This document shows, piece by piece, positions 12,468 to 25,179 of a DNA stretch of 64,000 nt. This DNA is from Phoenix dactylifera (lineage: Eukaryota > Streptophyta > Magnoliopsida > Arecales > Arecaceae), in assembly GCF_009389715.1 (NCBI RefSeq), contig NC_052401.1:2468843-2532842 (forward strand), read 5' to 3'. Both the position numbers and the translations under genes were made by a program. The notes under the pieces were generated by a model. The model had not been told where the DNA came from. It ran no database searches and saw only the letters and a list, made by a program, of their open reading frames with translations. The first letter of the stretch is position 1, and each line of letters begins with the position of its first letter.

Positions 12468-15254
12468 CTGTTAACTTATGTCTACTATCTCCTGTAAACT
12501 GATGAACCACTACTTGGTCCACATTTATGTAACCTTTTGTCTGTGAAGTGTGCTATGAATGATTGTGAACATTTTGCAGTTAATATGATATAATCTCTTA
12601 GCTACTTGTCTATTTTGTTGACTACATAAACTTGTTGAGGCCTATTGTGGGATCTTCAGAAAGTTACCACAATCTGATTTTCAGATTGTGAAATTGTATA
12701 GTGTCAGTGGATGTCATGACTCATGAATGGGCATCATGAAGCATCACCTGGCATCTATAAACAGTCAAAAAAGCAATGCTAGCAAAACCTAGAAATATTT
12801 TTAGCTTACTTCATTTGACATGTTTATATGGGTCCTCTTTGGATGGAGTATCATTACCTATTCAATTCCTTTGAATTTCATATTTTTAGTTTCGATTGGA
12901 TTTGTCTATTAGAAAGATAATTCATTCCATTTTTATGTACCTGTAGCTGTTATATTGGGTTTGAGCTAGATTTTGGATCAATAATCTATATTATTATGTT
13001 GTTGCCACCATTATGTTAGCAAATACTGTTTTTAGTTGTAAATCTACCAAAATTTCCTGTCTTAGATCTAGACCAATTTAAATGTTTCTTTCCTACTTAT
13101 CTCTTTAACATGTCATTCGAGATTTTTTTTGACTCTAAACCAAGTGTCTTTTCAATTTTTAGTCAACCGTTGTTATATGGTTAACACTATACAGTACTTA
13201 TTGTTCAGGATTTAATTTTTGAAGAATGTAACCGGATATTTTAATTTTTAATATTCTCAAAGTTTTACTTGATTTTCCAAAAAAAAAAATTTGATAGCCG
13301 ATGAGAACCCTGGCCTTATCCACATCGATCCAAACTCAGTATGTATTAGATAATGCTCGGGTCCTAATATTACCAAAAATATGTACAGAACCTACACAAT
13401 TGGGCTAGGTCTGGGTTTACGAGAACCCGGATCTGGCCTAATCGCACCCCTAAGTTGATATAACTTGTCATTAAAGTGAATAGATCTATCATTTTTTGAA
13501 ATCTATTTTCTAATTTTAAGTTGTGGTGTAATATGTATCCTTTTCTGAATAAAATGAAATAAATCAAACAATGAATTTTTGTTCAAAAATGAAATCTTAT
13601 TGTTAGTATCTATATCCAATTTATCATACTGGCAAGAGTAGAGTAACCTACTATCGCACCGCATCATTCATTTTATTCCTGTTGCGTACTAGCATTGGTA
13701 CAAAGGTAATCATTTATGAATGAAAGGATTGAATAATGTGGTTTTCTCTATGTGAAGTTAGTGAATATGACTAATGGTAATACCTGGACTCTGTAGAAAT
13801 TGTTGGCGTATCTATTCATGCCTTGGAGTCAAAAGAAGTTCTTGATTAATCCTTTTTCGTTTCATGTTCTAAATAACTAAAAATGTCATTAGTAATCCCC
13901 TTTCCAACTGAAAAATATAACAGATGAGATATCTGACCATTTTAGTTGCCATGTTGTTTAGATGGTTACAAGAGTAGGTCGCATACCAACAAGAAAACAA
14001 GAAAGGTAGAAAATTTAACAAGTGAAATAAAAAGAAAAGGAAATTCTATTGGAATGTTCCAAAGGAATTTTCAGGAATATACACCGGAAGATTTGCCTTA
14101 GCAAACCCACCTATCTCCATAGGTTACATCATATTCCATATATGACAATTATTTTCTTGTTGTGTGTTATAGTTTTGCATATCAAGCATATCACATCTAA
14201 AACGAGCAACCATTTGAATTGTGAGCTTGAGATTTTATAGATGTGAAGTTGATCATCATGAGAATGTGTGTAAATTTAAGAATGACGGCTTCATGATCTT
14301 GCTAATCTATGTTGGTGGTGGTATTCCTTTCTATCAAGTTGAAGGCTTGTAGTAGGCTTAAAATTGCTCAAGCAGTCGATCTCGTTCAGTCGGTATATGG
14401 CAAATCCAGGTTGAGATCATTGGAATCCTATAAAGTAGATCATTGTTTCAAGGGTATTATTATTGTTGCTTTCTATAATGGTGGTAGTAGTGGTTGGTCA
14501 TGTAGATGCAAATTTTGCTAGTGATAAAGATTAAAGGCGTTTTCCTACAAGCTATATTTTGCTTCAGCAGAAAGTGCAGTGAGCTGTTTTTTTTTTTTTA
14601 ATAAATTTATCATACCAATCAAGAATAAATATATCCGTAAGCATCAGAAAATAAATGTACAAAAAGGATGTTGAAGCTACAACTTGTTTAGGAAGTCCGG
14701 CAGGATTTCTTTCTTGGTGGCCTTGGCGCTAAGCCAACCAGTGGACTCGGGATGGCCATGGGCCCAAAAGGGGGGAAAAAAAGACGGCTACCGAATCTCT
14801 TTTATACAAGTTGGCTCGATTGGCCTGCAAGAAAAGGAATTTTTGCTGACCAAGGATAGGATGTCAAAATATATTAGTTGGCTCGAAGTCCGACCTGCAT
14901 TGCCTATTTTTGCTACCCCATAGAGCTTACCGACACTACTCTCGATAAGATTTAAGGTCAAAATCTAAATAAAGCTCTTTCTCTGGACAGAAGGTATTCT
15001 TCGGGCAAGACCAATCCATGACATGAATGGGTTGTATATAAGTTTATACACCTCGAGCCGACTCCAATCGAATATGAGTTAAGCTGCACACGACCCTGGC
15101 TCGATTCGAAGTGGACTCTTAACATCAAATATTTATATATATGCGTTTTCTGAACACGAACTACTTACAAGTTCATAATAATTGTCTTTTTTTTGGTGGG
15201 GAAAGAACTACTTATACGCTTTCTGAACACAGAAAGAGAGATAAATACCATGCT
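12468..15254. other. Spacer between ATX1 and the CHCH gene
   Basis: The first 150 bases are probably the ATX1 3' UTR. Around 13300-13455 there is a GGGTCTGGGTTTACGAGAAC-type stretch ending in CACCCCTAAG, which could be a decayed hAT-like repeat but lacks a visible second end. The stretch 14680-15120 is GC-richer and repeat-like, perhaps an LTR fragment. No gene is supported. Confidence 0.4.
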
Positions 15255-17048
15255 TCACCGCTGGACAGGTTTTTCCTTTAAAATAAAGTTACCAAAAAAC
15301 CATTTCTTTTTAACTGGATCTCCTTTAGACTCTCCTTGGGGCTCTTCAATTTTCCTCTTTCCAATTCCCTGGTTCAAAGCTTCTAGTCTTTTTCTGCACA
15401 AGACAAAAGCAGACATCAGATAAAAAAAGATCGACAAGGTTTCAGTTTGAATATGAACATGTAGCAAGTGTTAACTCAATTGGCACAAACTTGAAATGCT
15501 GGGAACTACATCTAGGATCACATCAATGCACGGCGAATTAAGGCACACATGCAATGCCATGCAGCTCAAAGCATATATGAACACCAGAGCTTGTCATCAC
15601 AAGATTCGAAGAATACTTGCATTCATGACTGAGGAGCAGTTTGATTTTAACCACAGGAACGAGTTGATTTTAGTTCGAACTTTTAATTTTTTTTCAATTT
15701 CTAAATCAAAAAAGAAAACTTGATGAAAGAGTACTTGGCATCCTCAAGGCGCCCATGTAAGCTCCATCGCTGGCGAAATCCCTCCATGCCTTCAATTCCA
15801 CTTGCAAGAATCATGCGCCTGAAAGATTAAGAACACAGAAACTTAATATATAGTGAACGTAAAAAGGAGTGACTTTATAATCAAATAAATGATAATGCAA
15901 CTCGCTACAATGTTTTTATTTTATTTTATTTTACCTTGCCGATATTCTTAGTTGTTACTATAGAGAGCTAATTTGTCAGCAAATGAACATTTACAGTGCA
16001 TAAATTGTAGAACAGAATTTTGTTTAAAAAATAGATCATCCTTTATGTATGAAGAATGCTGTTATGCTCCACTTTAATAAAATAAACTATTATCAAAAAG
16101 AAAAGAATAGATGTGACAAATAAGCATGTAAGCATGGATCCTTTTCTCTCCATATTCAGCTAATCACTACACCCAGTTAATGCAACAATATATAAGAAAA
16201 CCATGATCAACATCTATGCTGTCTAAATCAGATCCAACTCTTACTTTAAGAAACAAATTCCAAGTGGGAAATTAGCATGCCGTCCATGATCCTTTTCCTA
16301 AGTACATAAGCTGCTTTTACAGTTATATATGCAGCACTCATGAATACAAATGCTCCATTTAAAAGGATCCAGGTATTAAAAATTTGAACAACTAACAAGA
16401 TTCTACTAGCTCCCTTGGTTCATTGGTTACACCAGATTTCCTACAAACAATTAAGGGTCTAAAGGTTGCACCTCTCTAACAATGCAACTTCGGATTGGAG
16501 TTGTGCAGCTCTATCCTTTGCTTGTTCCAAAGGCATACACAATCCCAACTTATGCTCACTATCCTGGAGTCGTCGTCTTAGCTCCTTATCCTGCAAGTGA
16601 ATTCAGAGACCCAAAGAGAATGTCAAGGCAACAAGCAAAATAAGTAGGCCACAGACATATATTCCAAGGCGAATAAGTGAATATTGCTAACCCTTTTCTC
16701 GGCACATTGTCTATACAAAACAATCTCATCTTGGCAAAATGGCTCGATATCATTGATTTGCAGGCCTAGAGCACGACAAAAAGTCAATTTCCTCATTCCA
16801 TTTTAAAATGAAAGAATGACCTTGTATATTCTATTGATGGCCTCAACAATCTATTCCACTATAATGATTTACATTTGTAACATCCTTTTTTTTTGTTTCA
16901 CTAAATGCCACTTACACAAGAAGAGATTCCTCAGTATTCCATCACATAAATCAACACCTTCGAGAACATGAGATGCAATCTCCGGGGGTATAACAGGTGA
17001 AGGTGGCCCCAACATAAGGTCGTCACCGACTAGGATGGTTTCCTCCAT
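15255..17048 (-). CDS. Twin CX9C (CHCH-type) protein with C-terminal coiled coil
   Basis: Five minus-strand exons join in phase: 17048-16916, 16765-16692, 16590-16472, 15818-15735 and 15393-15255, giving 182 residues. Cysteines fall at residues 35, 45, 55 and 65, so two CX9C pairs are separated by another nine residues. The first splice junction falls inside the Cys45 codon and restores it exactly. Twin CX9C proteins are usually imported into the mitochondrial intermembrane space and oxidised by Mia40/Erv1, where many serve respiratory-chain assembly. Residues 67-150 are rich in charged residues and leucine with coiled-coil character, and the C-terminus ends in a Lys-rich stretch. I do not recognise a named subfamily. 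ACCATGG at the chosen start is a strong initiation context. A second in-frame ATG at 17398-17400, the last codon of an upstream exon, would add three residues. Confidence 0.8.
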
Positions 17049-17054
17049 GGTTGG

Positions 17055-18300
17055 CTGTGAATCAACTAAAACATGACATAAACACAAATTCAGATTGAAA
17101 CAGCTTCAAATCCTTTATTCATGTATTGAAGAGCAAACTATCACAGAATTTGCAAATGGAGAAAACCACACACATATAAATGCCATTGAAATCTATCAAG
17201 CAGATGAGGGATACACTGATCTTGACCACTGACTGGCCTTCCACTAATGATTGATCTTGAGAAGCCCATTTATACAAAATGTAAATCCAACGAGTTGCTT
17301 TAGAAGCCATTTTAAAGGATAATTAATGAACCATCGCACTAGTATGCATAAGAAGAGGAAAAAAGAAAACCAAGAGAGAGTCAAAAACAACACATACCAT
17401 CCATGATTGCCTGATTGGCAACTCTCCCTCTTCAGCAACCGAGAAGGATTCCAGAAATTACAATGCAGATATGACTTGAAGCCTGGATATTTTCATTAAA
17501 AAAGGAAGCAGCATTCAGTGGATCGATACATAGTCATTGATTCAGTCAACTAAGCTACGTAATCATATCATGCAAGCCAACAGCAAACAGATGCCCTCCA
17601 TATGACAATTCATTCTTTAGCTGAGACCCCTCTGAAACTCCCAACGGTAGATCCAGAGGTCGTTTACTATAAATGGGCCCCGGAAGGCATTGATTTCGGG
17701 CTCATCTCCTCCAGAACTTTTGTGGACTTGTTATGTCGACCGTAAACCGTAAATAGAAGCAAAACGTAGCACCGAAATCAAAGGCCACCACATTTTGATG
17801 CGGGCGAAGCTATGAGAACCTTTCGCGCATTAATTCAAACAGGAAATGTGCGTTTTAAACTATAGACCGACATGGCTAACAAAACCAAGAAACAAAGAGT
17901 AGAAGAGAGCTAAAGCTAATCTAGAAAATGAAAAGAAGGGAATCCCGGCTGGTTGATAATTAGAAAGCAACGAGGCGGGTCCAGAACCGGCTCTTGAAGG
18001 CAAGAAGCACCGGTGGTTCCGAAGAAGATTCGGTCCACCAACCGGTCCCGAGCCCGCCACCTCCGAGAGGAGTCCTCCGCTCACCTCTCTTCCTACCGTT
18101 GAAGGCGACGAGAAGCGGGCGACTGGAAGCGGCGAGATCGAAGCGCCGTACAGAAGACGAGAGGCGGCGAGGGGAGAAAGCCCACCTTTTTTCATGCCTC
18201 AACGGTGGAGTAAAGTGTGAAGCGTGCGCGACCGCGTGCATATCGGGCCGCGCCTGGCCGGCCCAACCCAATTCCGAGAGGCCCGAGACATCCTAAGAAT
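17055..18300 (-). promoter_or_regulatory. 5' UTR, leader intron and promoter of the CHCH gene
   Basis: On the minus strand an acceptor (ttcacag) precedes 17054 and a donor (gtatgt) begins at 17397, so the leader is spliced. The GC-rich block at 17940-18290 is likely the distal leader or the promoter. Open frames there overlap on both strands and are not called as genes. Confidence 0.5.
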
Positions 18301-18604
18301 CAGCATTGGAGGAAGCCCGCTGGCCCGAAACTGGCCCATATCAGAATGAGGGTAGAAGCAAACCCAAATTGTTGTATCCAATACCCAGTGGCTTTATCGA
18401 GCCACATGACTGGTAACTCCATCCTTCGTTTGGACATGAGAAAAAGTTTTGGCTGATTTCCTTTTCGTTTGGAATAAATGTCAGGGCTTCGAATCAGACA
18501 GTCATGGACCGACTAGTGGTCTTCGAATCAGATCATAACAATAACGTGGTCCCTCATTAAAGCTCTTCAAACACTTTCGGTCCAGAGGTGCAGAATTTGA
18601 TGGG

Positions 18605-18718
18605 TGCATTGAAGTCTTATGCTATGCTAGAGGATTTGGAAACAGGAAAGGTGATCCATGTTTTCATTATGAAACTTGTAATAAAGTTGGATACTTGGAC
18701 GCGTATGGAAAGCTGATC
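18605..18718 (+). pseudogene. Pentatricopeptide-repeat (PPR) gene fragment
   Basis: One frame reads ALKSYAMLEDLETGK, then VIHVFIMKL, then KLDTW. This matches the helix pattern of PLS-class PPR proteins (LKACA-LEDLETGKxIHGxIxKLG). It is about 37 residues, ends at a TGA at once, and has no neighbouring PPR units. It is best read as a scrap left by an old duplication or retroposition. Confidence 0.55.
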
Positions 18719-19186
18719 CGGAGCCAGTTTAAGTCGAACCAACTTGTAAGAAGAACAACGCACGCGTCTTTGGTAGGTGTGAACGCTTTTTCTTTTTCTT
18801 TTTTCTTGTCATTGAACTATTGAAGTAGGTACGAGCTATTTAATTTTTATCTTTTTCGCGTGCTTTGAAATGGAATGTGAAGGTAGTGCGAGCACCGACT
18901 GCCTCTCCCAAGTCTTCGCTGCACGGTCATCATCAGGCTTTCATCTACCGGCAGCGGCGTGTCCAAATCGTTATCCACGATGGACGGACAGCAGAGAGCA
19001 CTAATGCATACGACCAATGACTTCGACCCCCACTGCCACTGCTCGTTGATGGAAGACTCGAGATGTCACAGCCTGGTCCCGTCCATTTGTGAATTATGTG
19101 ATTGCTGAAAATTTCTGGTTGTTAACATTGCTGGTGATTTCCTCAGTAAAACTGTAGAAGTACGACACAATCATGTTAATGTTGAT

Positions 19187-19624
19187 AGTAACAATCTAGG
19201 TCCTCATCCAAACTGGCTAGCCGGAAGGTATTATTTGGATTCCTTGATCCTATATAAGTACCCAAGATGTATCTTGCGAATAATCGATGTGGAACTAAAT
19301 ACACGCCCGCACGGGTTCTCACATACTCCCCCGTTCAAGCCCTGACGTCCTCGTCAGGCTAAGGATTCATATCTATTCAAATCTAATCACAAACACCACG
19401 ATTGGCCCATGGTCAGCCCTAATGAATCCGTGCTGCAGTGTCCCCTAGTCCACATAGATTATAGGCCGAGTCCGCTCTAATACCATTTGTAACAACCTAA
19501 GACCTCACCCAAAATGGCTAGCCGGAAGGTATTATTTGGATTCCTTGATCATGTATAAGTACCCAAGATCTACCCAGCGAATAACCGATGTGGGACTAAA
19601 TACACGCCTGCACGGGTTCGCACA
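19187..19624 (-). mobile_element. TRIM (terminal-repeat retrotransposon in miniature), structurally whole
   Basis: Two direct repeats of 137 bp (19187-19323 and 19488-19624) flank a 164-bp interior. On the minus strand each repeat runs from TGTG to about TTACA. The interior starts with TGGTATTAGAGC, close to the initiator-Met tRNA primer site TGGTATCAGAGC, and ends with a GGGGGAG polypurine tract. A 5-bp target duplication, TTGAT, sits at 19182-19186 and 19625-19629. The element has no coding capacity and would have depended on proteins from an autonomous LTR element. By eye the repeats differ at roughly one base in eight, so the insertion is old, but all structural parts remain. Confidence 0.9.
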
Positions 19625-19629
19625 TTGAT

Positions 19630-21224
19630 TTACGTGCACATCGCATTTTTCTTTGGATGTAAAGGTTATTGAGAAAAGTAAAAGAAACATAGTTTAATAT
19701 CTTTTGAGAGATCCAATCAAGGAGGTTCCGATGCAAGTCATACTAAGTCAAACCAAGATGCTTTAAACTAATATTAATTGAAGTTTATAATGTCACTCCC
19801 CTCAATAACAATCTGGTCTAATGAGATTAGGTGAGCTGCTACGTTGACGTCAATATAAAACCATCCAAATTATATCATCGATAAGTCATGACATGTCCAA
19901 TAGATTATTAGCTTTTAAAAATAGAAGTGTCGGTGAAACTTAGTGCATCGTATTCTAGGAAACTCAACTAAAAAATACATCTCAAAAATATTTTTTAAAT
20001 TATATCATCAGATTAGTCCTCCATTTTAGTTTCAAAGTCGTTCATACCTAGTTTATATTTATGGTTGTAGTTGCTATCAGTGTGCAATAACTTTGCAATT
20101 CCATGATTAAGAGAAAAAGAGCATGTCATTCCCATACATGTGATGGAAGAAGTCAATGGTCACCATCTTGGGAAGGACTAGGAGATCAACTCGCTTATAT
20201 TTACCAAGAATCGGTCGGACTTCAAAAACTTGTGATCTAAGGAACATCCTTGTTTCTCAAACATAATTTGCTAATTTTTTTCATTCAAAATAGCATTTAG
20301 GATCTGCGCAATTCTTTGAGGTCATTCTTTTTCTAATAATTATGTTACCTCTAGAAAGTTTATTTGTTAATGCGAGAAGAAGCACTTTGTAGTTTGTTTC
20401 CTTAGAAGAAAAGTTATGATACAATAACTAATCTATGATAATTTCTATTCTTTAAAGATAAGAATGTAATCAATAGAAATAGATCATCAGCAAGAACAAA
20501 TTATTGGACTTTCTTAGTATACAATATAAAAATACCATTTTATTTTATTTTAAAAAAATATTAAAAAAATGATATTTATTTTTTTATAGATGATAATTAA
20601 CTGTGTAGGGGTAACCCAACCCTCTCTCCATTTTCTAACCTCCTAAATCCTAGAGATAGATTATTTTTTCTAAAGGTAATTTAAAATTTATTTGACAGCT
20701 GAAGGCCCGCCGCTAATTTAAAATTATCTATCATATTCCGCCCTATGCGTGACCCCACCACTAATTAAAAACGATCAATCCCCGTCACGTGAAAACTGTT
20801 GTTCCGTTTCCAGATATCCCGAAGCGGTCCCAAATATGTCCCCCGTTTTAGACGCCGTTTGCTTTGGACGGCAAAGCGTGTCCAGGGATCACTACGGCCT
20901 TCTGGGCAAGAAAGGTTCTCCCGAGGAGATAAGATCAAAAGAACGGTCAAGATCTTCAAAACAAATCCCAGCTTTTTAAAAGCCGTTCAGAAGAGCACAG
21001 AAAAGTATGAGTTTCCCCTCTTCTTTTTATTCTTTTCCATCCGTTGACTCCCTTCTGTACCCCAAAAATAGTAATAAAAAAAACAGCCGTGGCCCGCCCG
21101 CAATGGGATCGTTGATTTTATCTCCCCTCGAACGATGAGTCTGTTCTGAATGGTGGTACGAGGGGCGATGCAGATTTTATTATTCGGGATCCGTCTTCTG
21201 TTCCATGCGCGGAGCTGAGTGCAG
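19630..21224. other. Unassigned AT-rich spacer
   Basis: I see no gene or clear element here. Open frames near 20749-21047 overlap on both strands and have no known motif. The A/T-rich stretch at 20530-20680 is low in complexity. Confidence 0.4.
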
Positions 21225-21586
21225 CCTGAGCGGGCCTTCGCTATGCCCGGTGCGTCTTACGGGCTAGGTCTATCATCCTGGAGGGTGATTCAGCCATTAG
21301 TTGGATCCAGAGGGTCCAAGGGGTGGCGGGTGTAACCATCTCTTGCTCCGTGACATTTGGGCCATGGCGAGAGATGGATGGGCTTTTCAGGCCACGCATA
21401 TTTACCGTGAAGGTAACGGTGATGCGAATTAGGTAGCTGCGTTTGTAGCTTGTCACTCCGGAGGTACCTTATGGTATGGTGTTGGGGAGCTGCCTTTGGC
21501 ACTCCGAGGTATTCTATTTTTTGACTTTATTGGGTCTATCCGCTCACGCCGGGTATGATCGATCCGTACTAGTTAAAAAAAAAAAA
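21225..21586 (+). mobile_element. LINE (L1-type) 3' fragment, RNase H tail
   Basis: Pieces in different frames resemble the plant LINE RNase H end: a WIQR segment near 21300, a segment like FRPRIFTVK where families have FQ-RHVYREGN, and a closing segment with GSIRTR-like residues near 21530. A poly(A) run at 21575-21586 follows. The copy is 5'-truncated and broken by frameshifts. Confidence 0.6.
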
Positions 21587-23523
21587 TGGATGATTATTTT
21601 GGCAATAGGTATATCGAACTCACCGACCTTCCAAATGGAGCCAAAAAGGTTGTTTAAGATGGAACAAAATCAGATTTTGAATAATTCCATTTTCTCGCAC
21701 ATAATTCCAAGGAAAGTGCAATTGATGCTACTGCCGTGCACCTTCCTCACCTCTTTTATTCAAGCAACAAGCTGCCGTGAACCTTCCTCGCCTCATATTC
21801 AGGCAACAAGCTCCGTGTGTGTGTGTATATATATATATATATAGATCAAAATTCATATACTTTAATGTTCTCTAACCTAGTTGTTGATTAGATGTCAAAA
21901 TGGACATTTTTAAAAGCACAATAATGTATCTTATTATGATCGCATCATCAAAATCTAGCGGATTCAAATTATTCATATTTTAATATATGTACATCGTGAT
22001 CCAAAAATTAGATTCTCAATCTTTATATTTTATTATGTATTTTATCATGCTGGTATAATTGATACCACTCATCTTTATACTAAATTGATACAAAAGTTAG
22101 GAATCACCAAAATACGAATTTTGATTTTTAGATATTTATGTAGTTTAAATCGTACCAATAATTAGAACTTCAATATGGATGGGCTAACATTGATTTTAAA
22201 ATAATTAACTTATTTTTAAAGAAATTAACATATATATATATATCAAGCTTAGGTATCCTGTGGAAACATGCCCTTAATTTGCAGTACATTTAGCCAGTCG
22301 GGACCTATTGTCATTGAATCACATCATGTATCTTAAAGATTTCGACAAGACTCATGGGAGCACTAGTTAATTTGTTTAAGTATGTATTGGTTAAAGCTAT
22401 CATTTCTCTTTGAAGTCATTAGTTGCAATATGATGCACTTCAATTAAGTCTTGGCATGATATGGGTCGATTTGGTCAGTTCATAACAATAACAAAGAGGC
22501 AAGGGGCACAAGTGGGGTCTTCCTTACAAAAAGGCAAAAGAAAAAAGAAATTCCTAAAGTGCGGTCTTACTTACAAAAAGGCAAGGGGCACAAGTCCGAT
22601 ATCCATTTCGTAATCAAGAAGTTTGTACAAAAATCTTGCAAATAACTTCTATGGGAAAAGAAGTTAGTTTTAGCCAATGCCTAGAACATGGTTCTCCTTG
22701 GCATATTTTTCATGATAATTTTGCAGTCTATATGCAGCCGCGTGCACGATGAACACTACCTCAAATTCTGCAACATGTTGCGAGCTTGCTTGTTGTATAG
22801 ACTTAATCAGACCAAACCATCTCATGAATCGTCCTCACATGCCCGTGGCACGAGGAAAGTCTTCGAACCAAGTTTGGACCCGTAACATTAACTCAAAACA
22901 TTAACTCAAAACCGTGTTGCCTGGAAGTTCCTCTGGAGGAATAGATACGAAAAAATTTTCCAAAATGGTGAACAATAAAAAAGACGGCTCAGTCAACAAT
23001 TTTGTCGGTCTTTCGTATGCACGGTCACTTTCTCACCCACCTTCGGATGTCAATGTAAAGGCACAATTTTGGTCCTCACGGCAAAGTGAGGACACCACGT
23101 GTGGTATTCATTAATTTATGTTTTTGGCGGTTACGTTTTCTCGATAGGCCTCTGGGTTAGGGGTTGATATTGCCAAGCAATTTGACCCCAACGCGTTGCT
23201 TGGCGTCGAGCCGTCCAATTGGTCGTCTTGGAAGGACCCACGTGTTATGCTCTCCTTTCTCCGGTCTAACATCCCTACTGATCTCCTCAGTGAACGATTT
23301 GCGAAAGGTCCAAGCGCCCAACTGTAGCTCCGGTGTTAGGTTCGGATTTACGCTATGATTTCTTATCACGGTGGGCGCGCTTGTCGGCCTGCCTTGCAGG
23401 TTGTTCATGAATCTGATACACCGTATGATACGGTCCGGGAGGGTAAGATCGATGTACATGATACACAAATAGATCGACACATTTGCACTCGCTGCTCGTG
23501 GATCCAGCACTGAAGCATTTGTG

Positions 23524-23566
<43 letters not shown>

Positions 23567-23819
23567 GGGGGCCCGTGGTTGGCTGCATGATCGGTAGGCA
23601 TGTTTTAGACTGGCAAATGTTTTATGGTCTGCTTCGTAATTATATGCTAGCTGGTTCTTATTAAATGCAAGATCATTAGTATATAAGTATATTGTTAGAT
23701 CAGCTTTTGATGGAAAGAATATTAGACATTTTAACCTCGAGCCGAACCATTCTTTTTAACCTCTGCCGTGGCCGAAGTGAATGACTTCGGTATGGATCGG
23801 AGTGCTATTTTGTTCGGTG
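21587..23819. other. Unassigned spacer with simple repeats
   Basis: A (GT)n(AT)n run lies at 21814-21843, a short partial duplication with period 47 bp at about 22512-22585, and a (TC)n run of about 18 units at 23526-23562. No gene is supported. The open frame at 23157-23588 only reads through the TC run. Confidence 0.5.
23526..23562. repeat. (TC)n microsatellite
   Basis: An uninterrupted CT/TC run of about 36 bases is seen directly. Confidence 0.95.
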
Positions 23820-24300
23820 CAGTAGTTACACTAAAGCTGCAGTTAACGCATGATCAACGCGGTTGTCGGCGTGTGCTAATATGCTAATTGTGCGGAGCAA
23901 TTACCATATCGTTAATGTGCAATCAACTATTATCATACAATTATGGCACGTTCTGCTAGCTAAATCAAGTAATGAACACCTAGCTTATCCTATTTATAGG
24001 AATAACCTAGAGACCTTCAAGTGTGCAATCTCAAACTCTTCTTAACACATACTACTCTTTCTTTCATTATTGCTCTAAATTTCTGACTTAAACATTAAAT
24101 AATTCTCCACCGGAAATCTTTCGGCAATCGAATTTTTTTGTAGGTTGGCACCGCCTTCCATGTTAATTTCAACCGATCTCAGATCATCTCTGTCTCATGT
24201 GACCTCAGCGCATTTTGGTTTCAACCTACATCAGCACACAGCAGGCGGAGTCCAATCTCAATTCAAAATCTAGCTGCAATGGTTTTTATGTTCGGTGGAA
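23820..24300 (+). mobile_element. Probable Ty3/gypsy LTR remnant
   Basis: The order of signals fits a plant LTR downstream half: a TATTTATAGG box near 23990, then ATTTCTGACTTAAAC, CCACCGGAAATC and AGGTTGGCACCGCC. This resembles the TTCTGACTTAGGC-GGAGGGT U5 of many gypsy elements. No partner LTR or coding domain is nearby, so it is a decayed solo LTR or fragment. Confidence 0.4.
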
Positions 24301-25179
24301 TCAACATATATGGTTGACCAACGGCCAGTCTAATTTCATGTCATTGCATATCTTGCACTTGTTTATGGCAACATCTAGGACCTTCCCCTTTGCAAAACAA
24401 ACTACAGAAACTTGTAGGTGTGGTGGCAAGTATGGATATTTGGATGATCTTGTATTGAAATTAAATTATACTACATCATTATTGCAAAATTAGATTTATA
24501 GATTCACTCTAACTAAATTAAATAATTCCGAGGGAATTCTCCTCCTAGGACATTCAGACATCCACGAGTGCAACGTTCTTCAGCAGCAAGCCCATGGGTC
24601 TATTGGTCTCTATATACACTGTAATAAAAATACAGCCACCATAAAGATATTGATACATACTTGTTGCAAATGCAAAGCAAAACAATCTATTTTATGTTCG
24701 TAACGGTGAATATGATATTGATGAAAATAATAGATAACATCAACTACTTTTTGACAATGTAAAGTATTTCACCTATATTGTTTATTTTTAAAACTATTAT
24801 TATCACTTACGTGCAAAATGAAATAAGAAGCACGCAGGTCATCGTAAACCACCATAAGTTTACATACTCTCTGTAACGAGTTACAATATCCATAATCAAT
24901 ATCATGTTATTTTATTTATAAGGGGACTTGTGACGCCACTGTCCTATATACAATAATGAACTTAAATTAACTTGTAATAACAAATTTCCGAAATATTCTA
25001 CACTGAATCATCATATTGGTGATTTTTAATTAGCATCTATATTTTGATAATAGTTTTTAAAATTAACATATCTCTACTCCAAAATCTTCAAGAGGCCGTG
25101 CATGTTTGTTATGTGCAATTATCTCACATGATGTAGTAGAAAATAAGTCTACTACTATTTATCAGGTGAACTAGAGAGG
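24301..25179. other. Unassigned AT-rich spacer
   Basis: I see nothing I can name in this stretch. Confidence 0.4.

Noticed and set aside
13300-13455. Possible hAT-type MITE ending in CACCCCTA
   Set aside because: Only one candidate end is visible; the opposite TAGGGGTG end was not found.
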